64,000 bases of DNA from an uncultured Christensenella sp. (GCA_910578325.1 CAJTQT010000002.1:1-64000); one strand, 5' to 3'. Shown: positions 1 through 8,444, numbered from the stretch's first letter. The notes: generated by a model from the letters alone, not told the origin. Translations and numbers: made by a program.

Positions 1-40
1 GGATGACGACATCCGCTGCATGCTGCGGCGCAAAGAGTAA
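1..40 (+). CDS. Possible C-terminal end of a truncated gene
   Basis: A short open frame enters from the left edge and stops at TAA (38-40), ending in residues DDIRCMLRRKE. A rho-independent terminator follows 44 bases later, as expected behind a gene end. Twelve residues are too few to identify a family. The same bases also form small palindromes, so the coding call is weak and this could be non-coding sequence belonging to the palindrome array. Confidence 0.2.
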   Translation, partial: DDDIRCMLRRKE

Positions 41-83
41 ACTCGCGCCTCGCTGAAAAGCAAGTCCCGGTGACCGCACCAAA

Positions 84-109
84 ACACCGAGCATTGCTCG
101 GTGTTTTTT
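84..109 (+). terminator. Rho-independent terminator
   Basis: A perfect 9-bp stem, ACACCGAGC / GCTCGGTGT, with a 3-base ATT loop is followed directly by a run of T. It would end transcription entering from the left edge. Confidence 0.7.
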
Positions 110-308
110 GCTTGTATGGACTTGAACCTGTTCATTGCGTTGCAATGAACACAAGACGTTGTCTTGTCGGATGACGACCGTAATAGGTCATTGAGACAGT
201 CTCGCCTTGTTGCGTATAATGCATTGCTTGTTTGCTCGCAGAGGATAAATTGTTTTATTGACTTAAAATAGTTAAATTAATACCGAACGGATATAAATGA
301 AGTAAATA

Positions 309-475
309 GAAAAAGGACATCATAAGATATCCTTTCGCGTTGCTGTTGAAGAAAGAAATTATACCTGGAAGACTGAACAGAACAGCAACTTATATTGACA
401 TATTACAACGCAAAAGGAAGAAAATCAACACATTTATTAAATAATTATTGCGTTCGACAAAAGTAGTCAAAATTC
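309..475 (-). repeat. Dispersed intergenic repeat, copy A
   Basis: This stretch aligns with 51096-51265 at nearly the same internal spacing. It has a GGAYATC/GATATCC hairpin at its left end, then GGAAGAAAATCAACA (about 416), then a 22-base block, CGACAAAAGTAGTC + AAAATTCG, at 454-475. On the minus strand the hairpin is followed by T5, and the one base that differs from copy B becomes a G-U pair, which favours a minus-strand transcript ending here. Around the outside (204-308, 476-709) the sequence is AT-rich; apart from a possible Spo0A-like site near 538-553 I see nothing in it. Confidence 0.55.
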
Positions 476-708
476 GTTGCCGATTCTATGTCATTAAACG
501 TGAATGAAGTTGCGTAAAACTGCATTATAACAAAATTTGACAAAATTCGATAGAGAATAAATCTGAACTGCAAAGCACTATGTTGATAATAAATAATCTT
601 TACTTCAAAAGAAGCGTTATATAATGCAGCATTGCTTTTAGCGAATTGAAGGCTAAGCAAACTCGTGTGACGACGGTCTTTAAGAGGAGAATACAGTTGA
701 TGGATATG

Positions 709-737
709 AAAAAGTCCGTTGACATCAACGGACTTTT
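709..737 (-). terminator. Terminator of the dihydroxyacetone kinase gene
   Basis: A perfect 13-bp stem (710-722 with 725-737) lies 20 bases beyond the kinase stop codon. Read on the minus strand it ends in a T run. Confidence 0.8.
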
Positions 738-756
738 CACTATTGTTCAGTTGGAT

Positions 757-2583
757 TTACAGGGTTTTAACGAATTTGGCAAGTTCGTTGAAGATGACGT
801 CGAGACCGTGCGCGCCGGCATCAGGGTAGCCAATGCTGCGTTCGCCAACCGTGCCCGCTCTGCCGAGAGTTGCAACGTGCGTTTTAGTCGCTTCCGCGCC
901 ATCGTGTGCCGCCTGTGCGCCGAGGTCGAGACCCTCTCTGAGTTTTTTGCCTTCTTCAGCGGCTTTGGTAAGCGCAATAGCGCAGGGCTTCAATGCGTCG
1001 ACAAGAGTCTTATCGCCGATATCCGCGCCTTTGCCGAATGACTTTTTGCCTGTTTCGAATACGCCGCGATTTGCTTCGGTGAAGAGGAAAGCAACGTCTG
1101 TAAGGTTGACTTCTTTCTTGCCGAGCATCGCTTTACCCGCATACTTGAATGCAGAACCCCAGATAGGACCGGAAGCGCCGCCGCAGTATTCTTTTATGAT
1201 TTCCGAGCAACTTACAAGGAACTGACCTATATCGCCTTTCTTACGCGTCGCCCAGTCGGTTTTGAGTTGCTTGAAGCCTTTCGCGATCGACATACCGAAG
1301 TCGCCGTCGCCCATTTTGTCCGCTTCGCAGAAGGGAACTTCGTTTTCGATGATGACGTCTGCCATTTTATCTACGATTTTGACGAATGCGGCTGTGTTTA
1401 TGGTTTCGGTAACGACGGGTTCGCCTTCGACTTCATAAACTGCATTTGCGTCCGCTTCGTCGTCAGCGACGGCTTTTTTTGCCGATTTGACAACGGTTTC
1501 CTGCGGCGTGATGTTGAGTGCTTTGCCGATAGCCTTAACTGCTTCGAGTGCGGCTTCCGCCTGCTCGCTCATTGCTGTTCCCCAAGTAAGGGCGGGAGTG
1601 GATACTGAGTAGTCGACCAGTGCTTTAAGTTCGCTGTCGACGCGCAGAACTGTGATGGACGCGCCTGCCATATCGATTGATGTCATAAAGTTGCCGACGA
1701 TAGTGCGGTGAATCTTGATTCCGTCTGCGCAGAGCGCTTTTGTGACAGAATTGTTGAGGATATAAAGTTCCTGCATAGGAGTGCCGCCAAAGCCGTTTAC
1801 AAGCAACACAACTTCTTCGTCTTTTGCCAATTTAAGGTCTTCTTCGAGGTCGGTGACGATTCTGCGGGAGAGATCATCGGAGAACGAGCCTTTCGAATAA
1901 TCGATCTTTTCGCGGAAACGTCCGGGTTCGCCGTGGATGCCTACGCCGAATTCCATTTCATCGTCGCCGATTTCGAAAGTGGGGTGGCCTGCCGCAGGAA
2001 CTGTGCAGGACGTAAACGCAAAGCCGAAAGAACGCACGTTGTCGATAACTTTGTTCGCAATACGTTTAACTTCTTCGAGTTCCTTGCCTTGTTCTGCCGC
2101 CGCGCCCGCGCATTTGTGTACGAGCACCGTACCCGCAACGCCTCTGCGACCTACGGTGTACAGCGAGTCTTTAACTGCAATATCGTCGTTGACGTAAACC
2201 GCGTCGACTTTGATGCCGTCTTCCTGCGCGTCGGACATAGCGTTGTTGAAATTCATGCAGTCGCCCGAATAGTTCTTTATAATGAGCAGAACGCCTTTAT
2301 CGGTTGCGCATTTCTTTATGGAGTTGTAAACCTGAACCTGAGAAGGGGAGGCAAAAACGTCGCCGCAGACTGCCGCGTCGAGCATACCTTTGCCGACGAA
2401 ACCTGCGTGCGCGGGTTCGTGTCCGCTGCCGCCGCCTGAAATAAGGCTTACTTTATTCTCGTTGATTTCTTTCTTCTTGACTATCTTGAACTTTTCCACG
2501 AATTCGAGTTCAGGATGAGCCGCAGCAAGCCCGTGACACATATCGTATACGAAGGTCTCGGGGGTGTTCATAATCTTCTTCAT
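757..2583 (-). CDS. dhaK: ATP-dependent dihydroxyacetone kinase (DhaK-DhaL fusion)
   Basis: It phosphorylates dihydroxyacetone to DHAP with ATP in the cytoplasm. The 608-residue protein joins two domains. The N-terminal DhaK part (about 1-330) has the glycine loop SGGGSGHEPAH and, near residue 220, GIHGEPG, whose His forms the hemiaminal bond to substrate in this family. The C-terminal DhaL part (about 410-608) has the ADP-Mg aspartates in DKMGDGDFG. A fusion without DhaM is the ATP type (Citrobacter-like) rather than the PTS type. The start is the ATG at 2583, preceded by AAGGAG; an in-frame start 30 bases upstream lacks such a site. It lies downstream of gldA on the same strand, so the pair would oxidise glycerol and feed glycolysis. 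Confidence 0.93.
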   Translation of the reverse strand: MKKIMNTPETFVYDMCHGLAAAHPELEFVEKFKIVKKKEINENKVSLISGGGSGHEPAHAGFVGKGMLDAAVCGDVFASPSQVQVYNSIKKCATDKGVLLIIKNYSGDCMNFNNAMSDAQEDGIKVDAVYVNDDIAVKDSLYTVGRRGVAGTVLVHKCAGAAAEQGKELEEVKRIANKVIDNVRSFGFAFTSCTVPAAGHPTFEIGDDEMEFGVGIHGEPGRFREKIDYSKGSFSDDLSRRIVTDLEEDLKLAKDEEVVLLVNGFGGTPMQELYILNNSVTKALCADGIKIHRTIVGNFMTSIDMAGASITVLRVDSELKALVDYSVSTPALTWGTAMSEQAEAALEAVKAIGKALNITPQETVVKSAKKAVADDEADANAVYEVEGEPVVTETINTAAFVKIVDKMADVIIENEVPFCEADKMGDGDFGMSIAKGFKQLKTDWATRKKGDIGQFLVSCSEIIKEYCGGASGPIWGSAFKYAGKAMLGKKEVNLTDVAFLFTEANRGVFETGKKSFGKGADIGDKTLVDALKPCAIALTKAAEEGKKLREGLDLGAQAAHDGAEATKTHVATLGRAGTVGERSIGYPDAGAHGLDVIFNELAKFVKTL

Positions 2584-2605
2584 AATTATCTCCTTATATG
2601 GCAAC

Positions 2606-2621
2606 GAGCGCAAACGCGCTC
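2606..2621. other. Hairpin in the kinase leader
   Basis: GAGCGC/GCGCTC with a 4-base loop lies just upstream of the kinase ribosome site on the minus strand. It could be an RNA processing or stabilising element; there is no T run, so it is not a terminator. Confidence 0.35.
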
Positions 2622-2740
2622 AGATTGCCGAATATTCATATTGAAGTGTTCTAAATTACGGCGATTTTTTGAATACTGTTTGTAATATACCGCCTGTTAG
2701 TGGGTTTATTTCCGAAACAAAATTGCCGCTATCAATAATA

Positions 2741-2766
2741 TACTCTCCCGCCGAAACGGGAGAGTA
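2741..2766 (-). terminator. Hairpin after gldA, possible weak terminator
   Basis: A perfect 10-bp stem TACTCTCCCG/CGGGAGAGTA with a 6-base loop starts 9 bases after the gldA stop. The following minus-strand bases are only loosely T-rich, so it may attenuate rather than stop transcription into the kinase gene. Confidence 0.5.
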
Positions 2767-2775
2767 CAGTTGTCA

Positions 2776-3936
2776 TTAGCCGCAGCAGCCGCAATCGCAT
2801 TCGCAACCGTATTTGAATTCGTGACCGATTTTGTCTGCGGTCTTAATTGCCGCTTTGACCATATCTACGGTTACGGGGAAAGGCATATTGTGAATGGATT
2901 CGTCGGGAATGCAGGTCTTTTCCGCAATAGCGGTGAGCATCTCGTCGTCGATTTCATCGGTGCCGAGGTCTTTCAGACATACGGGCAAACCGACTTCTTC
3001 GCAGAAGTTGAGAACCTCGTAGAGTTCTTCCTCGGGGCTGTTTTCAAGCACGAGTTGGCAAATCGTTCCGAACGCGACCATCTCGCCGTGGAAATATTTC
3101 GTGTGAGCGGGAAGAAGCGTAAGTCCGTCGTGAATTGCGTGCGCTGCCGCAAGTCCGCCGCTCTCGAATCCGAGACCGGAGAGAAGAATGTTGGTTTCAA
3201 CGATTTTTTCAAAAGCGGGAGTTACGCAGTTCATATCGCAGGCCGCTTTTGCTTTTGCGCCGTCGGAAAGGAGCGTCTTATAGCAGAGTTCCGCAAGAGC
3301 GAACGCAGCCATAGTGCCATAACCGAGCATTGTGCCTTTCGCACGGTTTGCACCGCAGGGAAGACCTGCGTTGACGTTGGAGCAGGATTTGACGTTTGCG
3401 CGCGCTTCGAAGTACGTAGAGAGAGCGTCGCCCATACCGCTTACCAAGAAACGGGTGGGAGCGTTTGCGATAACAGTCGTGTCGATGAGGACTACGCTCG
3501 GACTCTGTCTGAAATATGCGTAATCGTCAAAGTGATGATCGTCGGTATAAAGCACCGCAGAGTGGGAAGTGGGTGCGTCGGTCGCCGCGATGGTGGGGCA
3601 GATGATAAGATTGCTGCCTGCCGCGACGCATTTGGATGTATCGATTGCCTTGCCGCCGCCGAGACCTATCGTGCAAGCGCATTTGTTGGCTTTTGCAAAC
3701 TCTTGCAACGCCTTGACGGCACCGCGGGAGCATTCGCCTTTGAAGATGTCGCTGGTGACGAATTCGACGCCGAATTTCTTTTGCGTCGCTTCGAGTTCGT
3801 CTTTAACGAGATTGAGTGCGAACGGATCTGCGATGAGCAGGGCTTTCTTGCCGAAAGTTCTTACAAAATATCCGAGGTTGAGCAATTCGTGCTCGCCTTG
3901 GACATACTTGGTGGGGCATATAAATGCTTTTCTCAT
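2776..3936 (-). CDS. gldA: Glycerol dehydrogenase, NAD-linked
   Basis: Iron/zinc-type alcohol dehydrogenase family, 386 residues, oxidising glycerol to dihydroxyacetone with NAD. Visible family features are the dinucleotide loop IGLGGGKAIDTSK and the three metal ligands, an Asp in GMGDALSTYFEA and His in AAAHAIHDGL and FHGEMVAFG. The start is the ATG at 3936 behind AGGAG; an in-frame extension of 25 residues upstream is AT-rich and overlaps the promoter. The protein ends in a cysteine-rich tail, CECDCGCCG, not part of the family core and possibly a metal-binding extension. It precedes the dihydroxyacetone kinase gene on the same strand, giving a glycerol-to-DHAP pair. Confidence 0.93.
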   Translation of the reverse strand: MRKAFICPTKYVQGEHELLNLGYFVRTFGKKALLIADPFALNLVKDELEATQKKFGVEFVTSDIFKGECSRGAVKALQEFAKANKCACTIGLGGGKAIDTSKCVAAGSNLIICPTIAATDAPTSHSAVLYTDDHHFDDYAYFRQSPSVVLIDTTVIANAPTRFLVSGMGDALSTYFEARANVKSCSNVNAGLPCGANRAKGTMLGYGTMAAFALAELCYKTLLSDGAKAKAACDMNCVTPAFEKIVETNILLSGLGFESGGLAAAHAIHDGLTLLPAHTKYFHGEMVAFGTICQLVLENSPEEELYEVLNFCEEVGLPVCLKDLGTDEIDDEMLTAIAEKTCIPDESIHNMPFPVTVDMVKAAIKTADKIGHEFKYGCECDCGCCG

Positions 3937-3975
3937 AAAGTTTCTCCTTATAATGAGTTTGTTTTTGATGAGTTT

Positions 3976-4004
3976 ATTATAAAACCTATAAACTAATATT
4001 TCAA
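3976..4004 (-). promoter_or_regulatory. Sigma-A promoter of gldA
   Basis: Minus strand: -35 TTGAAA (3999-4004), 17-base spacer, -10 TATAAT (3976-3981), 40 bases before the gldA start codon. Confidence 0.7.
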
Positions 4005-4117
4005 TACCCAAAATGTTAAAATCTGGGATTTTTCAAGAAAATTTTGCGGATTTTTAATAGTTTTTATCTAAAAATTCAAAATATTTCGAGGTTTTTTATA
4101 ATTTTCCGATTAAAAAC

Positions 4118-4145
4118 TTGTTTGTCGGTGAAAAAGTTATATAAT
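4118..4145 (+). promoter_or_regulatory. Promoter of nadE
   Basis: -35 TTGTTT (4118-4123), 16-base spacer, -10 TATAAT (4140-4145). It leaves a leader of about 100 bases before the nadE ATG, in which no known riboswitch is recognisable. Confidence 0.5.
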
Positions 4146-4251
4146 AATAGACGAAGCCGTCGGTGGTGTATTGTTTAGACAGCAGATATGTTTCGATGGC
4201 GGTTTCAGGGCGGATAACACATTGTATCGGCATAAATATCGAGGTTTTAAT

Positions 4252-4998
4252 ATGGATATAGCGGCATCTGTCGGGAAAAGAGTAGAATGGATTAAAAACC
4301 TGCTTTCGTCAACGGGAGCGAAGGGAATAATATACGGAAACAGCGGCGGCAAGGACTGCACTCTTGTCGGCGCGCTGTGCAAACTCGCAACAGACAGCGT
4401 GCTCGGCGTTATAATGCCGTGTCAGTCTTCGCAGAATTACGGCAGCGACCGTGACGACGCGCTTGCGGCGGGCGAGAAATTCGGAATAAAGCAAATTGAA
4501 ATAGATTTAAGCGATACGAAAACCGCGCTTGTTTCCGCATTGGGAGAGGAATTTGCCAAAGACTCCGTCGGGGACGGCGCTCTTAAAATGGCGGGAGTGA
4601 ATATAAATCCGCGTTTGAGAATGACGACTTTGTATGCGCTGGGACAGGCAAGGGGATACCTTGTGGCGGGAACGGGAAATCTCGATGAAACTACTCTCGG
4701 CTATTTTACAAAGTGGGGAGACGGGGCATACGATTTCAATCCCATTGCCGATTTGACTGTCGCGGAAGTATACGCGCATCTGGAATATCTCGGCGCGCCT
4801 GCAAGTATAATCGATAAAGCGCCGTCTGCGGGATTGTATGCGGGGCAGACCGATGAAGACGAACTCGGCATCCGTTATTCTGACGTTGATTCCTATTTGC
4901 GCGGCAGAAAAGTGCCGGAAGAGGTTTTAAGCAAAATTGAAAAGGCAAAGAGGGCGAGCGCGCATAAGCGAGTTATGCCTTTAAAGTTTGAAGGATAA
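4252..4998 (+). CDS. nadE: NH3-dependent NAD+ synthetase
   Basis: It converts nicotinic acid adenine dinucleotide to NAD+ with ATP and ammonia. The 248-residue protein has the PP-loop of N-type ATP pyrophosphatases, GNSGGKDCTL (near residue 30), and the family stretches GTGNLDE and FNPIADLTVAEVYAHL. There is no nitrilase-type glutaminase domain, so ammonia must be supplied free or by another protein. I chose the ATG at 4252; the open frame continues upstream 27 codons (ATG at 4171), but those residues do not resemble the family. The gene stands alone between divergent gldA and the hydrogenase operon. Confidence 0.88.
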   Translation: MDIAASVGKRVEWIKNLLSSTGAKGIIYGNSGGKDCTLVGALCKLATDSVLGVIMPCQSSQNYGSDRDDALAAGEKFGIKQIEIDLSDTKTALVSALGEEFAKDSVGDGALKMAGVNINPRLRMTTLYALGQARGYLVAGTGNLDETTLGYFTKWGDGAYDFNPIADLTVAEVYAHLEYLGAPASIIDKAPSAGLYAGQTDEDELGIRYSDVDSYLRGRKVPEEVLSKIEKAKRASAHKRVMPLKFEG

Positions 4999-5192
4999 AT
5001 CAATTAAGTCGATTAGATATACGGTTTTTGATATTTTTAGTTGATAAAACTCTGTAAACCGATTGGGAAAAGAGAATCTAACGATTCGGCTTCGCAATTT
5101 AAATATGCAATAAAAACTGCACACGGAGTGCTGAAATATTATAGTAGGTTAAAATTTCCAAAATAATTATATTAAATATATACGTTAAAGCC

Positions 5193-5221
5193 TTGCAAGT
5201 GATTTTCGAATGTGTTAAAAT
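5193..5221 (+). promoter_or_regulatory. Promoter of the hydrogenase operon
   Basis: -35 TTGCAA (5193-5198), 17-base spacer, -10 TAAAAT (5216-5221), 33 bases before the first gene. The rest of 4999-5254 shows no other feature. Confidence 0.6.
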
Positions 5222-5254
5222 ACCGATACAGCGTTATTTTTTACGGAGGAATTT

Positions 5255-5761
5255 ATGTCAAAAATCAAGTTAACGACTGTTGCTTTCAAGGGCACGGCGG
5301 AACAGGAAACGCAGTTGAGACAAATGTTGGAAGAAGTTAAATCTTCCGCTCATCCCAGCGTTATGACGGCGTTGCAGAGAGCACAGGCAATTTACGGTTA
5401 TCTGCCGGTTGAAGTGCAGAGTATTATAGCCGACACAATGGGCGTTTCTCTCGAAGAAGTGTTCGGAGTGGCGACTTTTTATTCTCAGTTCACCCTTAAT
5501 CCACAGGGCGCGTATGCGTTCGGCGTATGTCTGGGTACCGCTTGCTACGTCAAGGGTTCGGGCGACATCGTAGCGAAGTTAGAAGAGTGTCTCGGTCTTA
5601 AAGACGGGGAAACTTCGTCGGACGGCAGATTTTCCATTGCGTCCACAAGATGCGTCGGATGTTGCGGACTTGCTCCGGTTATGACCGTCAACAGCGAAGT
5701 TTACGGTAAACTTACAGAGAAAGATATACCCGATATCGTAGCAAAATACAAAGCAATGTAA
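5255..5761 (+). CDS. hydC: NuoE-like 2Fe-2S subunit of the bifurcating hydrogenase (HydC type)
   Basis: A 168-residue thioredoxin-fold [2Fe-2S] protein of the NuoE family. An N-terminal helical part (about 1-75) leads to the four cluster cysteines in VCLGTACYVKG and RCVGCCGLAP. In trimeric hydrogenases this subunit relays electrons between the NADH-oxidising flavoprotein and the catalytic subunit. It opens a tight five-gene operon and has a good GGAGG site. Clostridial genomes often call it NADH-quinone oxidoreductase subunit E, but nothing here suggests a respiratory complex I. Confidence 0.92.
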   Translation: MSKIKLTTVAFKGTAEQETQLRQMLEEVKSSAHPSVMTALQRAQAIYGYLPVEVQSIIADTMGVSLEEVFGVATFYSQFTLNPQGAYAFGVCLGTACYVKGSGDIVAKLEECLGLKDGETSSDGRFSIASTRCVGCCGLAPVMTVNSEVYGKLTEKDIPDIVAKYKAM

Positions 5762-5766
5762 CTTTT

Positions 5767-6297
5767 ATGAGAGAAGTTTCGCTTGCCGTACTCGATATTG
5801 CGATGAATGCGGTCGACGCGGGCGCAAAACACGTTGAAATCAACGTCGAATTCGACGCAAACGGTCTTGAATTCGAAGTTAAAGACGACGGCGCGGGTAT
5901 GGACTGGGCAACATTGGTTGCCGCGGTGCAAAAGGGAATATCTTTCAAAGGCGGTGCGGGTTTGGGACTTGCACTGCTGAAAGAAGAGACCGAAAGCACG
6001 GGCGGAAAAATCGAAATCGACTCCCGTTTACAGGTCGGGACAAGCGTAAAAGCGACGTACTGCGGATCGCCGGAGCAAGTCGTGATAGGCAATCTCGGCG
6101 AAACATTTACCGCGCTTGCCGATACGGACTATGATCTGTCGTTGCGGATATGCGCTTTCGGTACACGGAAACTTTATGATACGAGCGGGCTGAAATCCTC
6201 TTCGGATACGGCGACAACTATGCCGTTCGGGACGCTTCGCTCGATAAGAGAGGATATCAATAAATTCATCAGACAAAATGGAGGAGCAATGTTATGA
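5767..6297 (+). CDS. GHKL-type ATP-binding protein of the hydrogenase operon
   Basis: A 176-residue protein made almost entirely of a histidine-kinase-like ATPase fold. It has an N-box DIAMNAVDAGA, a G1 box DDGAGMD and a G2 box GLGLALLKEE. It lacks any phosphoacceptor-His dimerisation domain or sensor domain, so it cannot be an ordinary histidine kinase. It starts 5 bases after hydC and overlaps the next gene, so it is translated with the hydrogenase. Similar small ATPases occur in clostridial hydrogenase operons; the role (regulatory or assembly) is not established to my knowledge. Confidence 0.75.
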   Translation: MREVSLAVLDIAMNAVDAGAKHVEINVEFDANGLEFEVKDDGAGMDWATLVAAVQKGISFKGGAGLGLALLKEETESTGGKIEIDSRLQVGTSVKATYCGSPEQVVIGNLGETFTALADTDYDLSLRICAFGTRKLYDTSGLKSSSDTATTMPFGTLRSIREDINKFIRQNGGAML

Positions 6298-6629
6298 AAA
6301 GCATCGCCGATATAATGGCAATCAGAGAGGCTATGCAATCGCAGATTATATTGCGTGACAATGCCGACGCCGAAAAGGAAACCCACATCGTAGTCGGTAT
6401 GGGCACCTGCGGCATAAGCGCGGGCGCGCGCACAGTCTTTAACGCGTTGGTCGACGAAGTCGAATCGCGTCAACTCAAAGGCGTACGCGTTACACGTTCG
6501 GGTTGTTTGGGCAACTGCGAGCAGGAGCCTGTTGTCGAGGTTCACGTACCCGACAAAGAGGTTGTGAAATACACCAAAGTCGACTCTGCTAAGGCAGTCG
6601 AAATCATCGATAATATCGCAAAGGCGTAA
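6294..6629 (+). CDS. Small thioredoxin-like 2Fe-2S protein
   Basis: A 111-residue [2Fe-2S] ferredoxin of the thioredoxin-like type. The four cysteines appear as GMGTCGISAGA (one) plus TRSGCLGNCEQEP (two), and the usual second N-terminal cysteine of the motif is replaced (C-x4-A rather than C-x4-C), so one ligand may be missing or supplied otherwise. It overlaps the GHKL gene by 4 bases (ATGA). It resembles the N-terminal domain of the following HydB protein, suggesting an auxiliary electron carrier or a partly degenerate paralogue. Confidence 0.7.
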   Translation: MKSIADIMAIREAMQSQIILRDNADAEKETHIVVGMGTCGISAGARTVFNALVDEVESRQLKGVRVTRSGCLGNCEQEPVVEVHVPDKEVVKYTKVDSAKAVEIIDNIAKA

Positions 6630-6644
6630 AGGGAGGAATTTGAA

Positions 6645-8432
6645 ATGTACAGAACTCACATTCTGGTTTGCGGAGGAACGGGTTGTCATTCCAACAACAG
6701 CGGAAAAATCCGTGAGGCGTTCGAAGAGCAAATCAAACAGAGAAATCTTCAAGACGACGTTCTGGTCGTAGGCACGGGCTGTTTCGGTCTCTGCGCGGTC
6801 GGTCCTATTATCATCATATATCCCGAGGGCGCGTTTTACAGTCAGATTACCGTTGACGACGTTCCCGAAATCATCGAAGAACACGTTGTCAAAGGCAGAC
6901 TCGTCGAAAGATTGCTCTATCACGAAAAGGCACTTGGCAACAAGGCTGTCAAAGCCCTGTCCGATACAAACTTTTATAAAAAGCAAACGCGCGTGGCGTT
7001 GCGTAACTGCGGCGTTATAAATCCCGAAAAGATTGACGAATACATAGCGCGCGACGGATATCAGGCGCTTATCAAATGCCTTACCGAACTCGACTCCCAA
7101 CAGGTTATTGACATAATCAAGGCTTCGGGATTGCGAGGCAGAGGCGGCGCTGGCTTCCCGACAGGCGTAAAATGGCAGTTTGCAAAAAATCAGAATAATG
7201 ACACAAAATACGTATGTTGCAATGCTGACGAAGGCGACCCCGGCGCGTTTATGGACAGGTCGGTGCTCGAAGGCGACCCCCACGCGGTGCTCGAAGCAAT
7301 GACTATTGCGGGCTATGCGATAGGCTCTCATCAAGGATATATTTACGTCCGCGCAGAGTATCCAATCGCGGTAGAACGCCTGAAAATAGCAATCGAGCAG
7401 GCGAGAGAGTACGGTTTGCTCGGCAACAATATTCTGGGTACGGGATTTGAGTTTGATATCGAACTTAAACTCGGTTCCGGCGCGTTCGTATGCGGTGAAG
7501 AAACCGCACTTATGACTTCTATCGAAGGTCATCGCGGCGAACCGCGTCCGCGTCCTCCGTTCCCTGCGGTTAAAGGTCTGTTCGGAAAACCCACAATCCT
7601 CAACAACGTCGAGACTTACGCCAACATTGCTCAAATCATACTCAACGGAGCAGAATGGTTTGCTTCTATGGGTACCGAAAAGTCCAAAGGAACAAAAGTT
7701 TTCGCTCTCGGCGGAAAGATTGTCAATACAGGTCTTGTCGAAATCCCGATGGGTACCACGCTCAGAGAGATTATCGAAGATATCGGCGGAGGCATTCCGA
7801 ACGGTAAAAAGTTCAAGGCGGCTCAGACGGGCGGTCCCTCGGGCGGATGCATTCCTGCGGAGCATCTCGATATTCCGATTGACTACGACAACCTCATTTC
7901 TATCGGTTCGATGATGGGTTCCGGCGGTATGATCGTTATGGACGAAGACAACTGTATGGTCGATATTGCGAAATTCTTCCTTGAATTCACTGTCGACGAG
8001 AGTTGCGGAAAGTGCACTCCTTGCCGTATCGGCAACCGTCGCTTGCTCGAATACCTCGACAAGATTACCAGCGGTCAGGCGACTATGCAGGATTTGGACG
8101 AAATGGAACAACTCTGCTATTACATAAAGTCGAACTCGCTCTGCGGTCTGGGACAAACCGCTCCCAACCCCGTGCTTTCAACACTCCGTTACTTCCGTGA
8201 CGAGTACGAAGCGCATATCAAAGAGCATCGCTGTCCCGCACACGTTTGCAAACGTCTTGTGCAGTATAAGATTACAGACGACTGCAAGGGTTGTTCGGCG
8301 TGCGCCAGAAAGTGCCCCGTAAATGCAATCTCGGGAGAGATAAAGAAGAAATTCGAAATCGACCTCGCGAAGTGCATAAAGTGCGGACAGTGTATTCAAA
8401 CTTGCCGTTTCGGCGCAATCATCAAAGAATAA
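6645..8432 (+). CDS. hydB: NADH-binding flavoprotein subunit of the bifurcating hydrogenase (HydB/NuoF type)
   Basis: A 595-residue flavin/Fe-S protein with domains in this order: thioredoxin-like 2Fe-2S (about 1-100; CGGTGCHSN and GTGCFGLC); NuoF FMN/NADH core with GLRGRGGAGFPTG and GSGAFVCGEETAL; NuoF 4Fe-4S site ESCGKCTPCRIG; and a C-terminal 2x[4Fe-4S] ferredoxin, CKGCSACARKCP and CIKCGQCIQTC. This is the architecture of HydB from electron-bifurcating [FeFe] hydrogenases, where NADH and reduced ferredoxin are used together to make H2. It has a GGAGG site and sits 12 bases from hydA. Confidence 0.95.
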   Translation: MYRTHILVCGGTGCHSNNSGKIREAFEEQIKQRNLQDDVLVVGTGCFGLCAVGPIIIIYPEGAFYSQITVDDVPEIIEEHVVKGRLVERLLYHEKALGNKAVKALSDTNFYKKQTRVALRNCGVINPEKIDEYIARDGYQALIKCLTELDSQQVIDIIKASGLRGRGGAGFPTGVKWQFAKNQNNDTKYVCCNADEGDPGAFMDRSVLEGDPHAVLEAMTIAGYAIGSHQGYIYVRAEYPIAVERLKIAIEQAREYGLLGNNILGTGFEFDIELKLGSGAFVCGEETALMTSIEGHRGEPRPRPPFPAVKGLFGKPTILNNVETYANIAQIILNGAEWFASMGTEKSKGTKVFALGGKIVNTGLVEIPMGTTLREIIEDIGGGIPNGKKFKAAQTGGPSGGCIPAEHLDIPIDYDNLISIGSMMGSGGMIVMDEDNCMVDIAKFFLEFTVDESCGKCTPCRIGNRRLLEYLDKITSGQATMQDLDEMEQLCYYIKSNSLCGLGQTAPNPVLSTLRYFRDEYEAHIKEHRCPAHVCKRLVQYKITDDCKGCSACARKCPVNAISGEIKKKFEIDLAKCIKCGQCIQTCRFGAIIKE

Positions 8433-8444
8433 TAGAGGTGTACT

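Larger units (their letters stand above)
1..203. repeat. Array of short perfect palindromes
   Basis: Successive inverted repeats fill this stretch: GGATG/CATCC (1-14), the terminator stem (84-104), GTTCATTGC/GCAATGAAC with a GTT loop (130-150), ACAAGAC/GTCTTGT with a GTT loop (151-167) and GAGAC/GTCTC (193-203). The decamer GGATGACGAC occurs at 1-10 and 169-178, and CATTGC or its complement recurs several times up to base 227. No gene is visible. The array may be structured RNA or a repetitive extragenic element. Confidence 0.5.

Noticed and set aside
4171..4251. Longer N-terminus for NadE from the ATG at 4171
   Set aside because: The extra residues do not resemble the family and the internal ATG at 4252 starts the conserved part.
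6174..8156. 660-codon minus-strand open frame
   Set aside because: Antisense shadow of hydB and neighbours produced by codon bias; Cys/Phe/Arg-rich with no family features.
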